Shown: piece by piece, positions 1 to 7,769 of the stretch
Layout of the letters: each line of letters opens with the position of its first letter
Numbering within the stretch: the stretch's first letter is position 1
DNA from: Firmicutes bacterium ZCTH02-B6
GTDB lineage: Bacteria; Bacillota; Limnochordia; Limnochordales; ZCTH02-B6
Reading direction: 5' to 3'
DNA length: 24,920 nt
Assembly: GCA_002159155.1 (NCBI GenBank)
Contig: LZRQ01000035.1
Location: 1 to 24,920 of the forward strand
Translations under genes and position numbers: made by a program
The notes under the pieces: generated by a model
The model's database searches: none
What the model saw: only the letters and a program-made list of their open reading frames with translations
What the model was told of the DNA's origin: nothing

Positions 1-2
1 AC

Positions 3-365
3 CTGGCAGCGTCGGCTCTGCGAGAGGCAAAGCACGTTCTTGAAAACACGAAGGAGAAGGACAAGACTGTGGCCCGGGCCCGTTGGCTGCATTCGGTCAT
101 CGGTGCCATGCACTACGGGATTCAGGACGCCCAGCTGCTGGCCGGCAAACCGACGGTGAGAACCGAGGAGACGAAGCGGCATGAGTACGAAATCATCCAG
201 CGCATCGTTGATGACCCCGATGCCGTCGAACTCGCCGAGCGTCTCCTCCAGCGTGCTGCGAACCAGTTTGAGGGCGGCGACGCCGGCCCATTTGGCCTGG
301 ACCATCAGCGAGGGACGCTGGAGGCCATACCGCCATCTACTGGCGCTGAACCGAAAGCTCGTTGA
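3..365 (+). CDS. Partial gene preceding terminase; possible terminase small subunit
   Basis: The reading frame is open from the left edge, so the true start lies outside the window. The visible part is about 120 residues of charged, helix-prone sequence rich in Glu, Arg and Ala. Its position directly before the large terminase fits a small terminase subunit or packaging regulator, but I see no clear helix-turn-helix signature, so the role is inferred from context only. An internal GTG at 69 is a possible start, but coding character continues upstream of it. The last 35 or so codons overlap the terminase frame. Beyond roughly 250 the terminase frame looks like the genuine one, so the C-terminal tail (Gly/Pro-rich) may be a by-product of the overlap or of a sequencing frameshift. 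Confidence 0.45.
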   Translation: MAASALREAKHVLENTKEKDKTVARARWLHSVIGAMHYGIQDAQLLAGKPTVRTEETKRHEYEIIQRIVDDPDAVELAERLLQRAANQFEGGDAGPFGLDHQRGTLEAIPPSTGAEPKAR

Positions 366-1629
366 TGTAGCGGCCGGGCGCATCAAACGCCTGGCCGTTT
401 TTATGCCTCCCCGGCATGGCAAGAGCGAGCTGATCAGCCGCTACTTCCCGGCGTGGTATCTGGGGGTCTACCCGGATCGCCGCATCATCCTGACAAGCTA
501 CGAAGCGGACTTCGCCGCTACGTGGGGCCGGAAAGCAAGGAACATCCTGGAGGAATACGGGCCGCAGCTGTTCGGCGTTGAGGTGTCCCGGGACAGCTCG
601 GCGGCCAGCCGCTGGGACCTGGCCGGCCGGGAGGGTGGCATGGTGACCGCCGGCGTCCGGGGCCCCATCACGGGCCGTGGCGCTCATGTCGCCATTATCG
701 ACGACCCGGTTAAGAACGACCAGGAGGCCAACAGCCAGACGCACCGGGATGCGGTGTGGGATTGGTATCGAGCGACGTTCAGCACTCGTTTGCAGGATGA
801 TGGCGCCATCATCCTGGTGATGACCCGCTGGCACGAGGATGATCTGGCCGGGCGGTTGCTCAAGGCGATGGAGGAAGGCGGCGAAAAGTGGGAAGTCCTC
901 CGACTGCCGGCGCTGGCTGAGGAAAATGACCCGCTCGGCCGCCAGCCCGACGAACCGCTTTGCCCCGAGCTATTCCCGAAGATGGCGCTGGATTCTATCC
1001 GGGAACGGGTCGGCCCGTACTGGTGGGCGGCATTGTACCAGCAGCGGCCGGCGCCGCCGGGCGGCACGGTGTTTAAGCGCCAGTGGTTTTCCAAGGTGGT
1101 GGACAACCCGCCGCCTGACCTGCAATACGTGCGGTATTGGGATTTGGCCACATCGACCAAGGAAACGGCTGACTGGACGGCGGGGGCCCGGGTGGGGGTC
1201 GATTCGGACGGCAATCTCTACATCGTCGACATGATTCGCCGGCGCCTGGAGTGGCCGGATACCCGCCGGTTGATCATCGCTACGGCGCAGTTGGATGGGC
1301 GTTCAACGAGGGTTGGCGTCGAGAAGGTGGCATTCCAGCTGGCGGCCTGGCAGGACCTCATGCGGGAGAAGGAACTGATCAGCCACTCAGTTGAGGCGGT
1401 TCCGGTTGACCGGGACAAAGTCTTGCGTGCTCGTCCATGGGCAGCCCGAGCTGAGGCCGGTAAGGTTTACCTCGTGCGAGGGCCCTGGATTTCGGAGTTT
1501 TTGGCTGAGGTCGAAGCGTTCCCGCATGGTCAACACGATGACCAGGTAGACGCCGTTTCGGGTGCCGTGCAGATGCTTGCTAAAGCGGTGGAGCTGCGGA
1601 CGGGGTACATGGATTTGGGCTACTGGTGA
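253..1629 (+). CDS. terL: Terminase large subunit (packaging ATPase and nuclease)
   Basis: This is the motor that pumps phage DNA into the prohead and cuts it. The Walker A motif PPRHGKSE has its Lys near residue 57 counted from the GTG at 253. The Walker B strand VAIIDDP follows near residue 147, and the coupling segment VMTRWHEDD comes later. The C-terminal RNase H-like nuclease shows YWDLATS near residue 296 and HDDQVDAVSGA near residue 428. About 458 residues is normal for the family. The frame is open to an ATG at 181 that has a GAGGAG 10 bases upstream. However, residues between 181 and 252 are a Ser/Pro-rich stretch with no family likeness, and homology-like sequence (TPAHLAWTISEGRW) begins just after 253. 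The start is therefore uncertain and could be 181, 253 or TTG 268. The portal gene follows after 18 bases. Confidence 0.93.
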   Translation: MLRTSLRAATPAHLAWTISEGRWRPYRHLLALNRKLVDVAAGRIKRLAVFMPPRHGKSELISRYFPAWYLGVYPDRRIILTSYEADFAATWGRKARNILEEYGPQLFGVEVSRDSSAASRWDLAGREGGMVTAGVRGPITGRGAHVAIIDDPVKNDQEANSQTHRDAVWDWYRATFSTRLQDDGAIILVMTRWHEDDLAGRLLKAMEEGGEKWEVLRLPALAEENDPLGRQPDEPLCPELFPKMALDSIRERVGPYWWAALYQQRPAPPGGTVFKRQWFSKVVDNPPPDLQYVRYWDLATSTKETADWTAGARVGVDSDGNLYIVDMIRRRLEWPDTRRLIIATAQLDGRSTRVGVEKVAFQLAAWQDLMREKELISHSVEAVPVDRDKVLRARPWAARAEAGKVYLVRGPWISEFLAEVEAFPHGQHDDQVDAVSGAVQMLAKAVELRTGYMDLGYW

Positions 1630-1647
1630 GCGCAGGAGGAAGGTCCT

Positions 1648-3021
1648 GTGGATCCGGTGACGCTGTCGCTGGCATCAATACGGGAGACCAAGCAGGATCG
1701 CCTCATGCGCTATCTGCGCGCCTGGGCGTACTACAAAGCCGAGGAGTACCTCGACGAGCTCGGCAAGGAGTACATCAAAGAGCGCAAGTTGTTCCAGCAC
1801 ATGCGGCGGGTGTTTGGCTACGTCACGCAGGTTGTGGACACGGATGTCCGGTTTGTCATGAAACGCCGGCTGTCTGTTGAGTCCAAACCAGAGTTTGAAG
1901 AGGACATCCTGACCATCTGGGAGCGGTCGAATTTTCAGGCCGAAAAGTACAAGCTGGTCCGCTATGGGGCCAACCTGGGCGATGCCTATCTGATCGTCCA
2001 GGACGTCAGCGACAATAGCACCGTCGTCGCACCACGCATCATCGTGGCCAACACCGAGGACATGGACATCATCACAGAACCGGACGACCAGACCGTAGTC
2101 ATCCAGGCCATACAGGAGTATGGGTTCTACGACGAGGATGGCCGGCCGCACCGGCGCAAGTGGGTCTACTATCCTGACCGGATCGAGCGGTACACCGATG
2201 ACCGGATGGATGAAGGATTTCCGCGGCCGCACCCCTTTGGTGAGGTACCGGTGATCCACATCAAGGCCATCGACATCGGAGAGCAGTGGGGACTGTGCAG
2301 CTGGCATAATGTGCAGGGGCAGCTGGACGAGGTCAACGAACTCGGCAGCTACATGAACCGGATTCTGCTGCGTTATGCGGACCCGACGTTGATTGCGACC
2401 GGCGTGAATCCCGGAGAAAAGCCGGTGTTCCGCAAGGGCATCAATCAGGACAACGTCTACTTTCTGCCCCAGAATGCCGACATGAAGGTGCTCGAGTACC
2501 AGGGCTCGGTGTTGTCGGACGTCATCGCCATGATCGACCGCATCGCCGACAACATCAAGGACCAGTTGCCGGAGCTCAGCCTGGCCAAGATTCGGGAGCA
2601 GTCAGGGTTGTCTGGCTACGCCGTGAGCCTGCATGCAGCCGACTTCATCGCCAAGGTTGAAGAACTCAGGGGGAATTTCGCCAACGGAATCGAGTGGGCT
2701 AATGCTTTGGCGCTTCGGGCTATCCGGCGGTCGAATGCTCCGCTGGAGGAGTTCAAAAACACCATCGTGTTCGAATCCATCCTGCCGCAGGACCGGGAGT
2801 CTACCCTCCGTGCTTGGCAGATTGAGCGTGATCTAGGCATCCTCTCGCGGCGGGAGATGTTGCGGCGCGACGGGCTCACGGAGGAAGAGATTGACACCCG
2901 CCTTCAGGAAGTCGAGCAGGACCAGGCCGTTACGGGGTTTGGCCTGGAGCGGCTCGGGGCGCTGATTGACCAAGCAGCTGCAGCCGGCGCCGGTGAGACT
3001 GCTGGAGCAGGTGAAGCGTAA
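1648..3021 (+). CDS. Portal protein, SPP1/phi29-like Gp6 family
   Basis: The portal is the dodecameric ring at the unique capsid vertex through which DNA enters and leaves. The 457-residue length, the position immediately after the large terminase, and the sequence pattern fit the SPP1 gp6-type portal family. That pattern includes a segment GANLGDAYLIVQDV near residue 107, a PFGEVPVIHIKA strand near 195, and a long helical region with SGLSGYAVSLHAADF near 325. The C-terminus is a Gly/Ala/Glu-rich tail. The GTG start at 1648 is set by AGGAGGA at 1634-1640 with a 7-base spacer. The stop codon overlaps the ATG of the next gene (TAATG), implying translational coupling with the minor head protein. 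Confidence 0.9.
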   Translation: MDPVTLSLASIRETKQDRLMRYLRAWAYYKAEEYLDELGKEYIKERKLFQHMRRVFGYVTQVVDTDVRFVMKRRLSVESKPEFEEDILTIWERSNFQAEKYKLVRYGANLGDAYLIVQDVSDNSTVVAPRIIVANTEDMDIITEPDDQTVVIQAIQEYGFYDEDGRPHRRKWVYYPDRIERYTDDRMDEGFPRPHPFGEVPVIHIKAIDIGEQWGLCSWHNVQGQLDEVNELGSYMNRILLRYADPTLIATGVNPGEKPVFRKGINQDNVYFLPQNADMKVLEYQGSVLSDVIAMIDRIADNIKDQLPELSLAKIREQSGLSGYAVSLHAADFIAKVEELRGNFANGIEWANALALRAIRRSNAPLEEFKNTIVFESILPQDRESTLRAWQIERDLGILSRREMLRRDGLTEEEIDTRLQEVEQDQAVTGFGLERLGALIDQAAAAGAGETAGAGEA

Positions 3022-4139
3022 TGGCGACCATCAGCCCCCAGACCATCTGGCGACTGCAGCGGCTCCTTGAGGCCCGGGCCCGATTGGAGGCCGAGCGGGA
3101 GATCGCCCAGCTGCTCAGGGCTTATGATGACCTCGTCGACGAGCTGGCACCACTGCGGCGGTTGATCCTCGACGCTCTAGCCCACGGCGACCTGGATGAC
3201 GCTGAGCGTGGCATTCGCCGGTTGGAGCGACGGGTTGCGGAGTGGCTGCGGGCCCGGGCACCGGTGGAACAGGAGGCCATCCTGCGAATCGCCCGGCAGG
3301 CTGCTGTGCGTGGTGCCCAGTCTGCCGACTTGCCGCCGTTGCTGGCCGCCCGGCCGGGTGCCAGCCTGGAACAGATAGTGGCGGCACTGGACCAACTGGC
3401 GGCCGAGGGCATGCCATTCGGCGGCGCTGTCATCGGGGCGTATGGACGCATCTCCCAGACGGTCCAGCAGCAGATTGCCCGGCGGGTGTACCAGGACGGC
3501 CTGAATCTGTCTCGCCGGCTGCATGTGCGCTTGGCCGAGCGGGCGGCGGAATTCAATCGCATCCTGGCCGCTGGCCTGCAGCAGGGGCGCAGTGCCATCG
3601 AGATCGCCCGCCAACTGCAGCAGCTGGACGTGACCGACGCCCGGGTGCCGCAGTACCTGCGGCGCCTAGAGGCGGCCGTCAAGGGCACGAGTGACGCTCG
3701 GATCGTCGACGAGCTGCGGCGGGCCATCCCCGAGATGATGAAGCGCCAGCCGGGGCCGCTGGGCATGCGGGGCCCGGCGCGGCGGGTCATCCGGGCTGCC
3801 CGGATGGGGGCGGCCGAGAAACTGGACGAGGCGCTGGACTACTACCTGCAGCGCAAGGTCAGGTATCATGCCATCGTCATCGCCCGGACCGAAGCGCAGA
3901 ATGCGTTTCTGGCCGGGCACGTGGAGAAGGCGAAGCAGACGCCCTGGGTCGTGGGCGTGAAGTGGAACTTGTCGGCGTCACATCGCATTCCCTGTGAATG
4001 CGAGACGCTGGCGGAGCAGAATGCCTACGGCCTGGGTCCGGGGGTGTATCCGCCGGATCAGGTTCCGCAGCGCCCGCACCCAAACTGTTTCTGCTACATG
4101 ACCGACGTGGTCGATTTGAGGCTGTTGCAAGTCGCATAA
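3021..4139 (+). CDS. Minor head protein (SPP1 gp7 / Mu gpF-like)
   Basis: Proteins of this family bind the portal and are carried in the capsid, where they help early DNA ejection and head assembly. The N-terminal half is a long Arg/Leu/Ala-rich helical region, probably coiled coil. The C-terminal domain, around residues 285-365, has the family signature: IARTEAQNAFLAGH, then a segment with paired cysteines (PCECETLAEQNAYG), then RPHPNCFCYM. The latter corresponds to the HPNCRC-like motif of Mu F-like proteins, and the Cys/His cluster suggests a metal site (inference). The ATG overlaps the portal stop by one base. A rho-independent terminator begins at the stop codon, so this gene closes the first packaging transcription unit or at least a partial stop point. 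Confidence 0.88.
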   Translation: MATISPQTIWRLQRLLEARARLEAEREIAQLLRAYDDLVDELAPLRRLILDALAHGDLDDAERGIRRLERRVAEWLRARAPVEQEAILRIARQAAVRGAQSADLPPLLAARPGASLEQIVAALDQLAAEGMPFGGAVIGAYGRISQTVQQQIARRVYQDGLNLSRRLHVRLAERAAEFNRILAAGLQQGRSAIEIARQLQQLDVTDARVPQYLRRLEAAVKGTSDARIVDELRRAIPEMMKRQPGPLGMRGPARRVIRAARMGAAEKLDEALDYYLQRKVRYHAIVIARTEAQNAFLAGHVEKAKQTPWVVGVKWNLSASHRIPCECETLAEQNAYGLGPGVYPPDQVPQRPHPNCFCYMTDVVDLRLLQVA

Positions 4140-4163
4140 CCGCCCCGCTTGGGGCGGTTTTCA
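4138..4163 (+). terminator. Rho-independent terminator after minor head gene
   Basis: A nine-base stem (AACCGCCCC at 4138-4146 with GGGGCGGTT at 4151-4159) closes on a GCTT loop and is followed by TTTT. It starts on the stop codon of the minor head gene. Because scaffold and capsid genes lie downstream without an obvious promoter, read-through or phage antitermination is implied. Confidence 0.85.
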
Positions 4164-4189
4164 GTTTGCAGTGAAGGGAGGGTGCTTCG

Positions 4190-4354
4190 GTGCCGCGCCG
4201 GGCGAAACCCCGGTGGCCGAAGCAAAAGCCGAAGAACAAGAAACGGCCTCGGGGTTGGCATCGACGCGCGAAAAAGCCGCTATGGCAGGTAACCAAAGAG
4301 CTGAAAGTGGGTCGCGGTTCACGGAAGCGCAGAAGGCGCATCTGCTTGACCTAA
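4190..4354 (+). CDS. Small highly basic protein (54 aa), overlapping ORF
   Basis: A GTG start at 4190 is preceded by GAAGGGAGG (4173-4182 region) with a 7-base spacer, the best ribosome binding site in this interval. The product has 24 Arg/Lys among 54 residues and only one acidic residue. It begins PRRAKPRWPKQKPKNKK and ends with an SRKRRRRICLT tail. Such composition suggests nucleic-acid or capsid-interior binding, but no family is recognised. Its last 73 bases overlap, in another frame, the start of the metallopeptidase gene, which lacks a good ribosome binding site of its own. Coupled translation from this ORF would explain that. The alternative is that the upstream sequence belongs to an extended metallopeptidase starting at 4171. 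Confidence 0.5.
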   Translation: MPRRAKPRWPKQKPKNKKRPRGWHRRAKKPLWQVTKELKVGRGSRKRRRRICLT

Positions 4355-4749
4355 TTGCCAAGTGGAGGAAGCGACTTCACCTCGAGCACTGGACGATTCG
4401 AGTTGAGTGGGATGAGCCAGCGAACGAGGATGCGATCCTGTCTATCAACGTCATTTGTGGCAGGCACTTGGCTTACATTCGTGTTGGCGATTTCTTCGAT
4501 CACTCGCCCGCCCAGCAGGAGAATGCTGTTTGCCATGAGCTGATCCATTGCGTTTTTGATGCTTTCTGGTACGAGGTGGACGCGCTGGCCATCAGCACGC
4601 TTCGTTCAGAGGATTACCATCGGATGAATGGAGTCTTGAAGCGACACATGGAGCGCGTGGTGGACCATCTGGCTACGGCGTTCGCGCCGATTGATGATTC
4701 CGCCCTACGCCATGGCGCAAAACTGGCGGTATCCGGGCGACGGCCCTAA
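4282..4749 (+). CDS. Putative zinc metallopeptidase (HExxH)
   Basis: The motif CHELIHC (His85, Glu86, His89 from the ATG at 4282) is the zincin active-site signature, within a helix VCHELIHCVFDAF. The preceding strand LAYIRVGDFFD would form the substrate-edge strand. The protein is about 155 residues and soluble. It belongs to no family I can name securely, but resembles small phage-encoded putative metallopeptidases. It lies between minor head and scaffold genes, where many phages encode a prohead protease, so a head-maturation or host-directed proteolytic role is possible but only inferred. The frame is open back to a GTG at 4171, but that stretch looks like a frame-shifted copy of the small basic ORF, so I choose 4282. 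Confidence 0.7.
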   Translation: MAGNQRAESGSRFTEAQKAHLLDLIAKWRKRLHLEHWTIRVEWDEPANEDAILSINVICGRHLAYIRVGDFFDHSPAQQENAVCHELIHCVFDAFWYEVDALAISTLRSEDYHRMNGVLKRHMERVVDHLATAFAPIDDSALRHGAKLAVSGRRP

Positions 4750-4764
4750 AACGGAGGTAATGAG

Positions 4765-5565
4765 ATGCGGGACCTCTTTCGGTTTAACTTGCAACTTTTC
4801 GCCGCGGATGGCGCTGGTGGCGGCGACTCCAACGCCGGGAGTGACGGCGGTCAGGGTGACGGCGACCAAGGGACAGCCGGAGGTCAGAAAATCCAGTTCA
4901 CGCCGGAGCAGCAGGCCTACATCGACGCCCTGATAGCCCAGCGGCTGTCACGGGCGGAGAAGACAGCGGCGAAGCGGGCCCTTGAAGCACGGGCCAAGGA
5001 ACTGGGTTTCGAGTCCGTTGAGGCCATGGAAGCGGCGCTGAAGGCGGCGAAGGAGGCCCAGGAAGCGCAGAAGAGCGAGACTGAAAAGCTCCGCGAGGCC
5101 AAGGAGGCGGCTGAACGCCAGGCAAGGGCCGCGCAGGAACAGGCGAAGCAGGCGTTGATCCGAGCCGCCCTGATGACGGCCGCAGCGCAGGCCGGATTTG
5201 CCGACCCGCAGGATGCTATCCGACTGGCCGACACATCGGAGGTGGACGTCAAGGACGACGGAACGGTGACCGGCGCCATTGAGGCCATCGAAGCCCTGGC
5301 CAAGGCGAAACCGTACCTGCTGCGGTCGGCAGGGAGCCAGGGTGTTGTCGGCGGCGGTAACCCAGTACGGGGCCACCAGCTTGGTGATGATCCCGCGGAG
5401 CGCGGCCGGCAGATGGCTCTGCAGCGCAACCAGCAGCAGCGGGCGCAGGCTGCGTCGGGTTTCGATCCCTGGACTCAGGGCGGCGCTGGCAGCATTGACG
5501 TGAACAACATCGCCCAGGCTGTGGCTGCTGCGGTGGCCGCTGCGCTTGGGCAGGGGAATCGGTAA
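4765..5565 (+). CDS. Capsid scaffolding protein
   Basis: Scaffolding proteins template procapsid assembly and leave before packaging. The product has the layout of phage minor structural GP20-like scaffolds. A short N-terminal LFRFNLQLFA motif is seen in many Firmicute phage scaffold and capsid proteins. It is followed by a Gly/Asp-rich acidic linker to about residue 40, a long Ala/Glu/Lys/Gln coiled-coil region (about 45-145), and a Gln/Gly/Ala-rich C-terminal part ending in an Ala-rich helix. The ATG is preceded by a strong ACGGAGGTAA site. The position just before the decoration and major capsid genes matches lambda Nu3. Confidence 0.85.
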   Translation: MRDLFRFNLQLFAADGAGGGDSNAGSDGGQGDGDQGTAGGQKIQFTPEQQAYIDALIAQRLSRAEKTAAKRALEARAKELGFESVEAMEAALKAAKEAQEAQKSETEKLREAKEAAERQARAAQEQAKQALIRAALMTAAAQAGFADPQDAIRLADTSEVDVKDDGTVTGAIEAIEALAKAKPYLLRSAGSQGVVGGGNPVRGHQLGDDPAERGRQMALQRNQQQRAQAASGFDPWTQGGAGSIDVNNIAQAVAAAVAAALGQGNR

Positions 5566-5578
5566 AGGAGTGATCCAG

Positions 5579-5980
5579 GTGAGCTACAACGTGACGCTTC
5601 GCACCAAGAAGGTCGCGGAGCAGATCAACATTTTCGATTCGAGCATGGTCCGCTGGATCACCGGCGGTGTGACGATCGACCATACGACCGTCCAGGCTGA
5701 CGCCGACGGCCGGAAGATCCTGCCCATCGGCACCCCTCTGGGCAAGATCACGGCCACGGGCAAGTATGGGCCCTGGGACAAGGACGCCACGGATGGACGA
5801 CAGACGGCGGTCTGCATGTTGGGTGAGACGGTGGATTTTGAGCTCGACAGCAGCGGCAAGTTCGGCGACAAGGTCGCCACGGCGTTCGATTGGGCGCGGG
5901 TGATCACGGCTCGGTTGCCCATCAACCCTGCTGACCTGGAGGATCTGAAGCAGCAGCTGCCTGGCATCACGTTCGTCTAA
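5579..5980 (+). CDS. Head decoration protein (lambda gpD-like)
   Basis: Decoration proteins bind the expanded capsid surface and stabilise it against DNA pressure. The 133-residue product contains a typical pattern: an ADGRKILPIGTPLGKITA segment, then TDGRQTAVCMLGETVDF, and a C-terminal region ending in LKQQLPGITFV. The GTG start at 5579 has TAAAGGAG at 5563-5570 with an 8-base spacer. That ribosome binding site overlaps the scaffold stop codon. The frame is open further upstream, but only across the scaffold C-terminus. A position between scaffold and major capsid gene is the same as lambda D. Confidence 0.8.
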   Translation: MSYNVTLRTKKVAEQINIFDSSMVRWITGGVTIDHTTVQADADGRKILPIGTPLGKITATGKYGPWDKDATDGRQTAVCMLGETVDFELDSSGKFGDKVATAFDWARVITARLPINPADLEDLKQQLPGITFV

Positions 5981-6016
5981 TCTGCTGGCGACGCAACAGG
6001 ACGAGAGGTGATTGAA

Positions 6017-7057
6017 GTGGCGGACATTCTGAAGGAATTCAGCCGCAAGGCGACGCTGGCCTACGCCCGGGCCCGCCAGCCCCGGACGTATGTAGGGCCG
6101 ACGCTCTTCCCGCTGCGGCAGGTCAACGAGCTGACGTTTGAGTACTGGAAGGACTTGAACCTCCTGCCCGTGATGGCCAGCGTTCAGGCTTTCGGCGCTG
6201 AGGCCCAGATTGCCAGCCGCGACGGGGCCGAGAAGGTTACCGGCGAGATTCCGACCATCAAGCGGAAGATCCCGCTCAACGGCCGGGCCTTGGTTGCTCT
6301 TCGTCGTGAGGGCGCCGGCGACTTGGACTTTGTTCGCAACACGCTCTACACCGACCTCGACAACATGATCGACGCGGTTGAGGCTCGTGTGGAGCAGATG
6401 CGGATGGACGCTGTGGCCTACGGCAAGATCGTGCTGAATGAGAACGGCGTGATCATGACCGTGGACTATGGCGTGCCGGCGATCCACCAGGAGACGCTCT
6501 CCGGGACCGACCTGTGGAGCGACCACCAGAACGCGAAGCCGATTGACAACATCATGGAGTGGGTCCGGATCATCGTGGCGGACACCGGCATCCGTCCGAC
6601 CCGGGCGCTCACGTCGGACACGGTCGTGGCCAACCTGCTCCAGTGCAAGCAGATCCGCCAGATGATTTACGGCGATCTGGGTGCGACTCGGGCAATCTCG
6701 CTCAACCAGGTCAACGAGCTGATGCGGACCCTGGACTTGCCGGTCATCGCAACCTATGATCTGCAGGTCCGCAGGCAGAACGCCGACGGCAGCTACACGA
6801 CCTCCCGCTTCTTCCCGGAGGACAAGTTTGTACTGCTGCCGCCTGACCGCCTGGGCGAGACGCTGGACGGGCCGACGGAGGATGCCATGCTCGACCCGGA
6901 GATCGAGGCGTCCGAGGTGGCCGGCATCTACGCTGCGGTCTACAAGCAGTCCATGGACCCGCCGGTCATCGAGACCAAGGCGGCCGCTTGCCGCATCCCG
7001 ACATTCCCGATGGCTGACACGGTGTTCCAGGCCACGGTCATCCAGCTGTCGTCGTAA
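6017..7057 (+). CDS. Major capsid protein (lambda gpE family)
   Basis: This is the shell-forming protein, about 346 residues, near the usual length for the lambda gpE family. Recognisable features are the N-terminal segment ending YVGPTLFPL, a central RMDAVAYGKIVLNENGV region, a GTDLWSDHQNAKPIDNI loop, and a C-terminal FFPEDKFVLLPPDRLGET segment followed by a conserved closing strand. The GTG at 6017 is chosen because GAGAGGTGAT (6003-6012) sits at the right distance. A GTG at 6008 is inside that ribosome binding site and less likely. It is probably the most highly expressed gene of the cluster. A strong stem-loop with a T-run lies about 45 bases after its stop, inside the next gene. Confidence 0.88.
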   Translation: MADILKEFSRKATLAYARARQPRTYVGPTLFPLRQVNELTFEYWKDLNLLPVMASVQAFGAEAQIASRDGAEKVTGEIPTIKRKIPLNGRALVALRREGAGDLDFVRNTLYTDLDNMIDAVEARVEQMRMDAVAYGKIVLNENGVIMTVDYGVPAIHQETLSGTDLWSDHQNAKPIDNIMEWVRIIVADTGIRPTRALTSDTVVANLLQCKQIRQMIYGDLGATRAISLNQVNELMRTLDLPVIATYDLQVRRQNADGSYTTSRFFPEDKFVLLPPDRLGETLDGPTEDAMLDPEIEASEVAGIYAAVYKQSMDPPVIETKAAACRIPTFPMADTVFQATVIQLSS

Positions 7058-7069
7058 GGGGTTGGGAGT

Positions 7070-7462
7070 ATGCGGGTCAAGCTGACAGGCTACGTGCGGC
7101 ACAATGGAGCCCGGTATGCGCCGGGCTCCATTTTGTCGTTGCCGGAGAGAGATGGCCAGCGCCTGGTCCGGCTGCATGTGGCGGTAGAGTTGCCAGAGGC
7201 ACCGATGCCGTTGACTCCGCAGCAGCAGTCTGCGGAGTCGTCGCCCAAATCTCCGGACCCTCCTGCCCCGCCGGCGGCCAAGGAAGGGCCTGAGTTCGTC
7301 GCAGCATTGACGCCTGACGAGGTCGCAGACGCGTTGGAGTACGTTCAGGACCCAGACTTCGTCCGGCGCGTCATTGAAATCGAGCAGGCCAAGCCGGAGC
7401 CACGGGCGGAGGTCATCGAGGTGGCGCAGCGGAGGCTGGCGGCCCTGGCCGGTGGTGAGTAA
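7070..7462 (+). CDS. Phage protein in the lambda FI position, unknown function
   Basis: The 130-residue product has an N-terminal beta-rich region (residues 1-41, VKLTGYVRHNGARYAPGSIL). A Pro/Ser-rich linker follows at about 42-72, then a charged helical C-terminal domain with LTPDEVADALEYV and a helix ending RLAALAGGE. I do not recognise the family with certainty; similar small proteins follow capsid genes in Firmicute siphoviruses. By position it corresponds to lambda FI or a head-completion accessory protein. Its first codons contain a 12-bp perfect stem-loop with a T-run, so its expression and that of downstream genes may be reduced relative to the capsid protein. Confidence 0.6.
   Translation: MRVKLTGYVRHNGARYAPGSILSLPERDGQRLVRLHVAVELPEAPMPLTPQQQSAESSPKSPDPPAPPAAKEGPEFVAALTPDEVADALEYVQDPDFVRRVIEIEQAKPEPRAEVIEVAQRRLAALAGGE
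7103..7134 (+). terminator. Intragenic terminator-like stem-loop after major capsid gene
   Basis: A perfect 12-bp inverted repeat (AATGGAGCCCGG at 7103-7114 with CCGGGCTCCATT at 7121-7132) has a 6-base loop and is followed by TTTT. It lies inside the coding sequence starting at 7070. The T-run is short, so it is more likely a partial attenuator than a full stop. Confidence 0.5.
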
Positions 7463-7464
7463 CC

Positions 7465-7764
7465 ATGACGTCGATTCAGCAGGTGCGGCTCCTTATTCCA
7501 GACTCAGGGGATCCCCCGATGTTCAGCGATGAGGAGCTGCAATTTCTGCTGTCTGAGCACGGCAACAATCCCAAACTGGCTGCTGCGGCCGCGCTCGACA
7601 TCGTCGCCGGTGATCCGCGGCGTGTGTCGTCCTACAGCCGGGGCGGTGTGTCGGCAACGTACACGACGGCTGCGGATCTGCGAGCCCGGGCGCAGCAATT
7701 GCGAGAAGAGGCTCGCGGTGGGATTGTCGTCGGTACGATTCAGCGGCCCGATTTTTGGGAGTGA
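7465..7764 (+). CDS. Head-tail connector protein
   Basis: The 99-residue protein is helical. It has an N-terminal segment (VRLLIPDSGDPPMFSDEELQ) followed by an Ala-rich helix and a C-terminal Arg/Glu helix. This is the typical look of phage head-tail adaptor (gp6/gp15-like) proteins, which join the portal to the neck. Position after the capsid genes and before stopper-like proteins supports the call. It starts two bases after the previous stop, and its stop lies just before the start of the next gene. Confidence 0.65.
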   Translation: MTSIQQVRLLIPDSGDPPMFSDEELQFLLSEHGNNPKLAAAAALDIVAGDPRRVSSYSRGGVSATYTTAADLRARAQQLREEARGGIVVGTIQRPDFWE

Positions 7765-7769
7765 TGGTC

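Noticed and set aside
5249..7177. 642-codon antisense open frame opposite scaffold, decoration and capsid genes
   Set aside because: It runs opposite three well-supported genes, its translation has the His/Arg/Leu/Asp composition typical of antisense GC-rich codons, and it has no recognisable domain or ribosome binding site.
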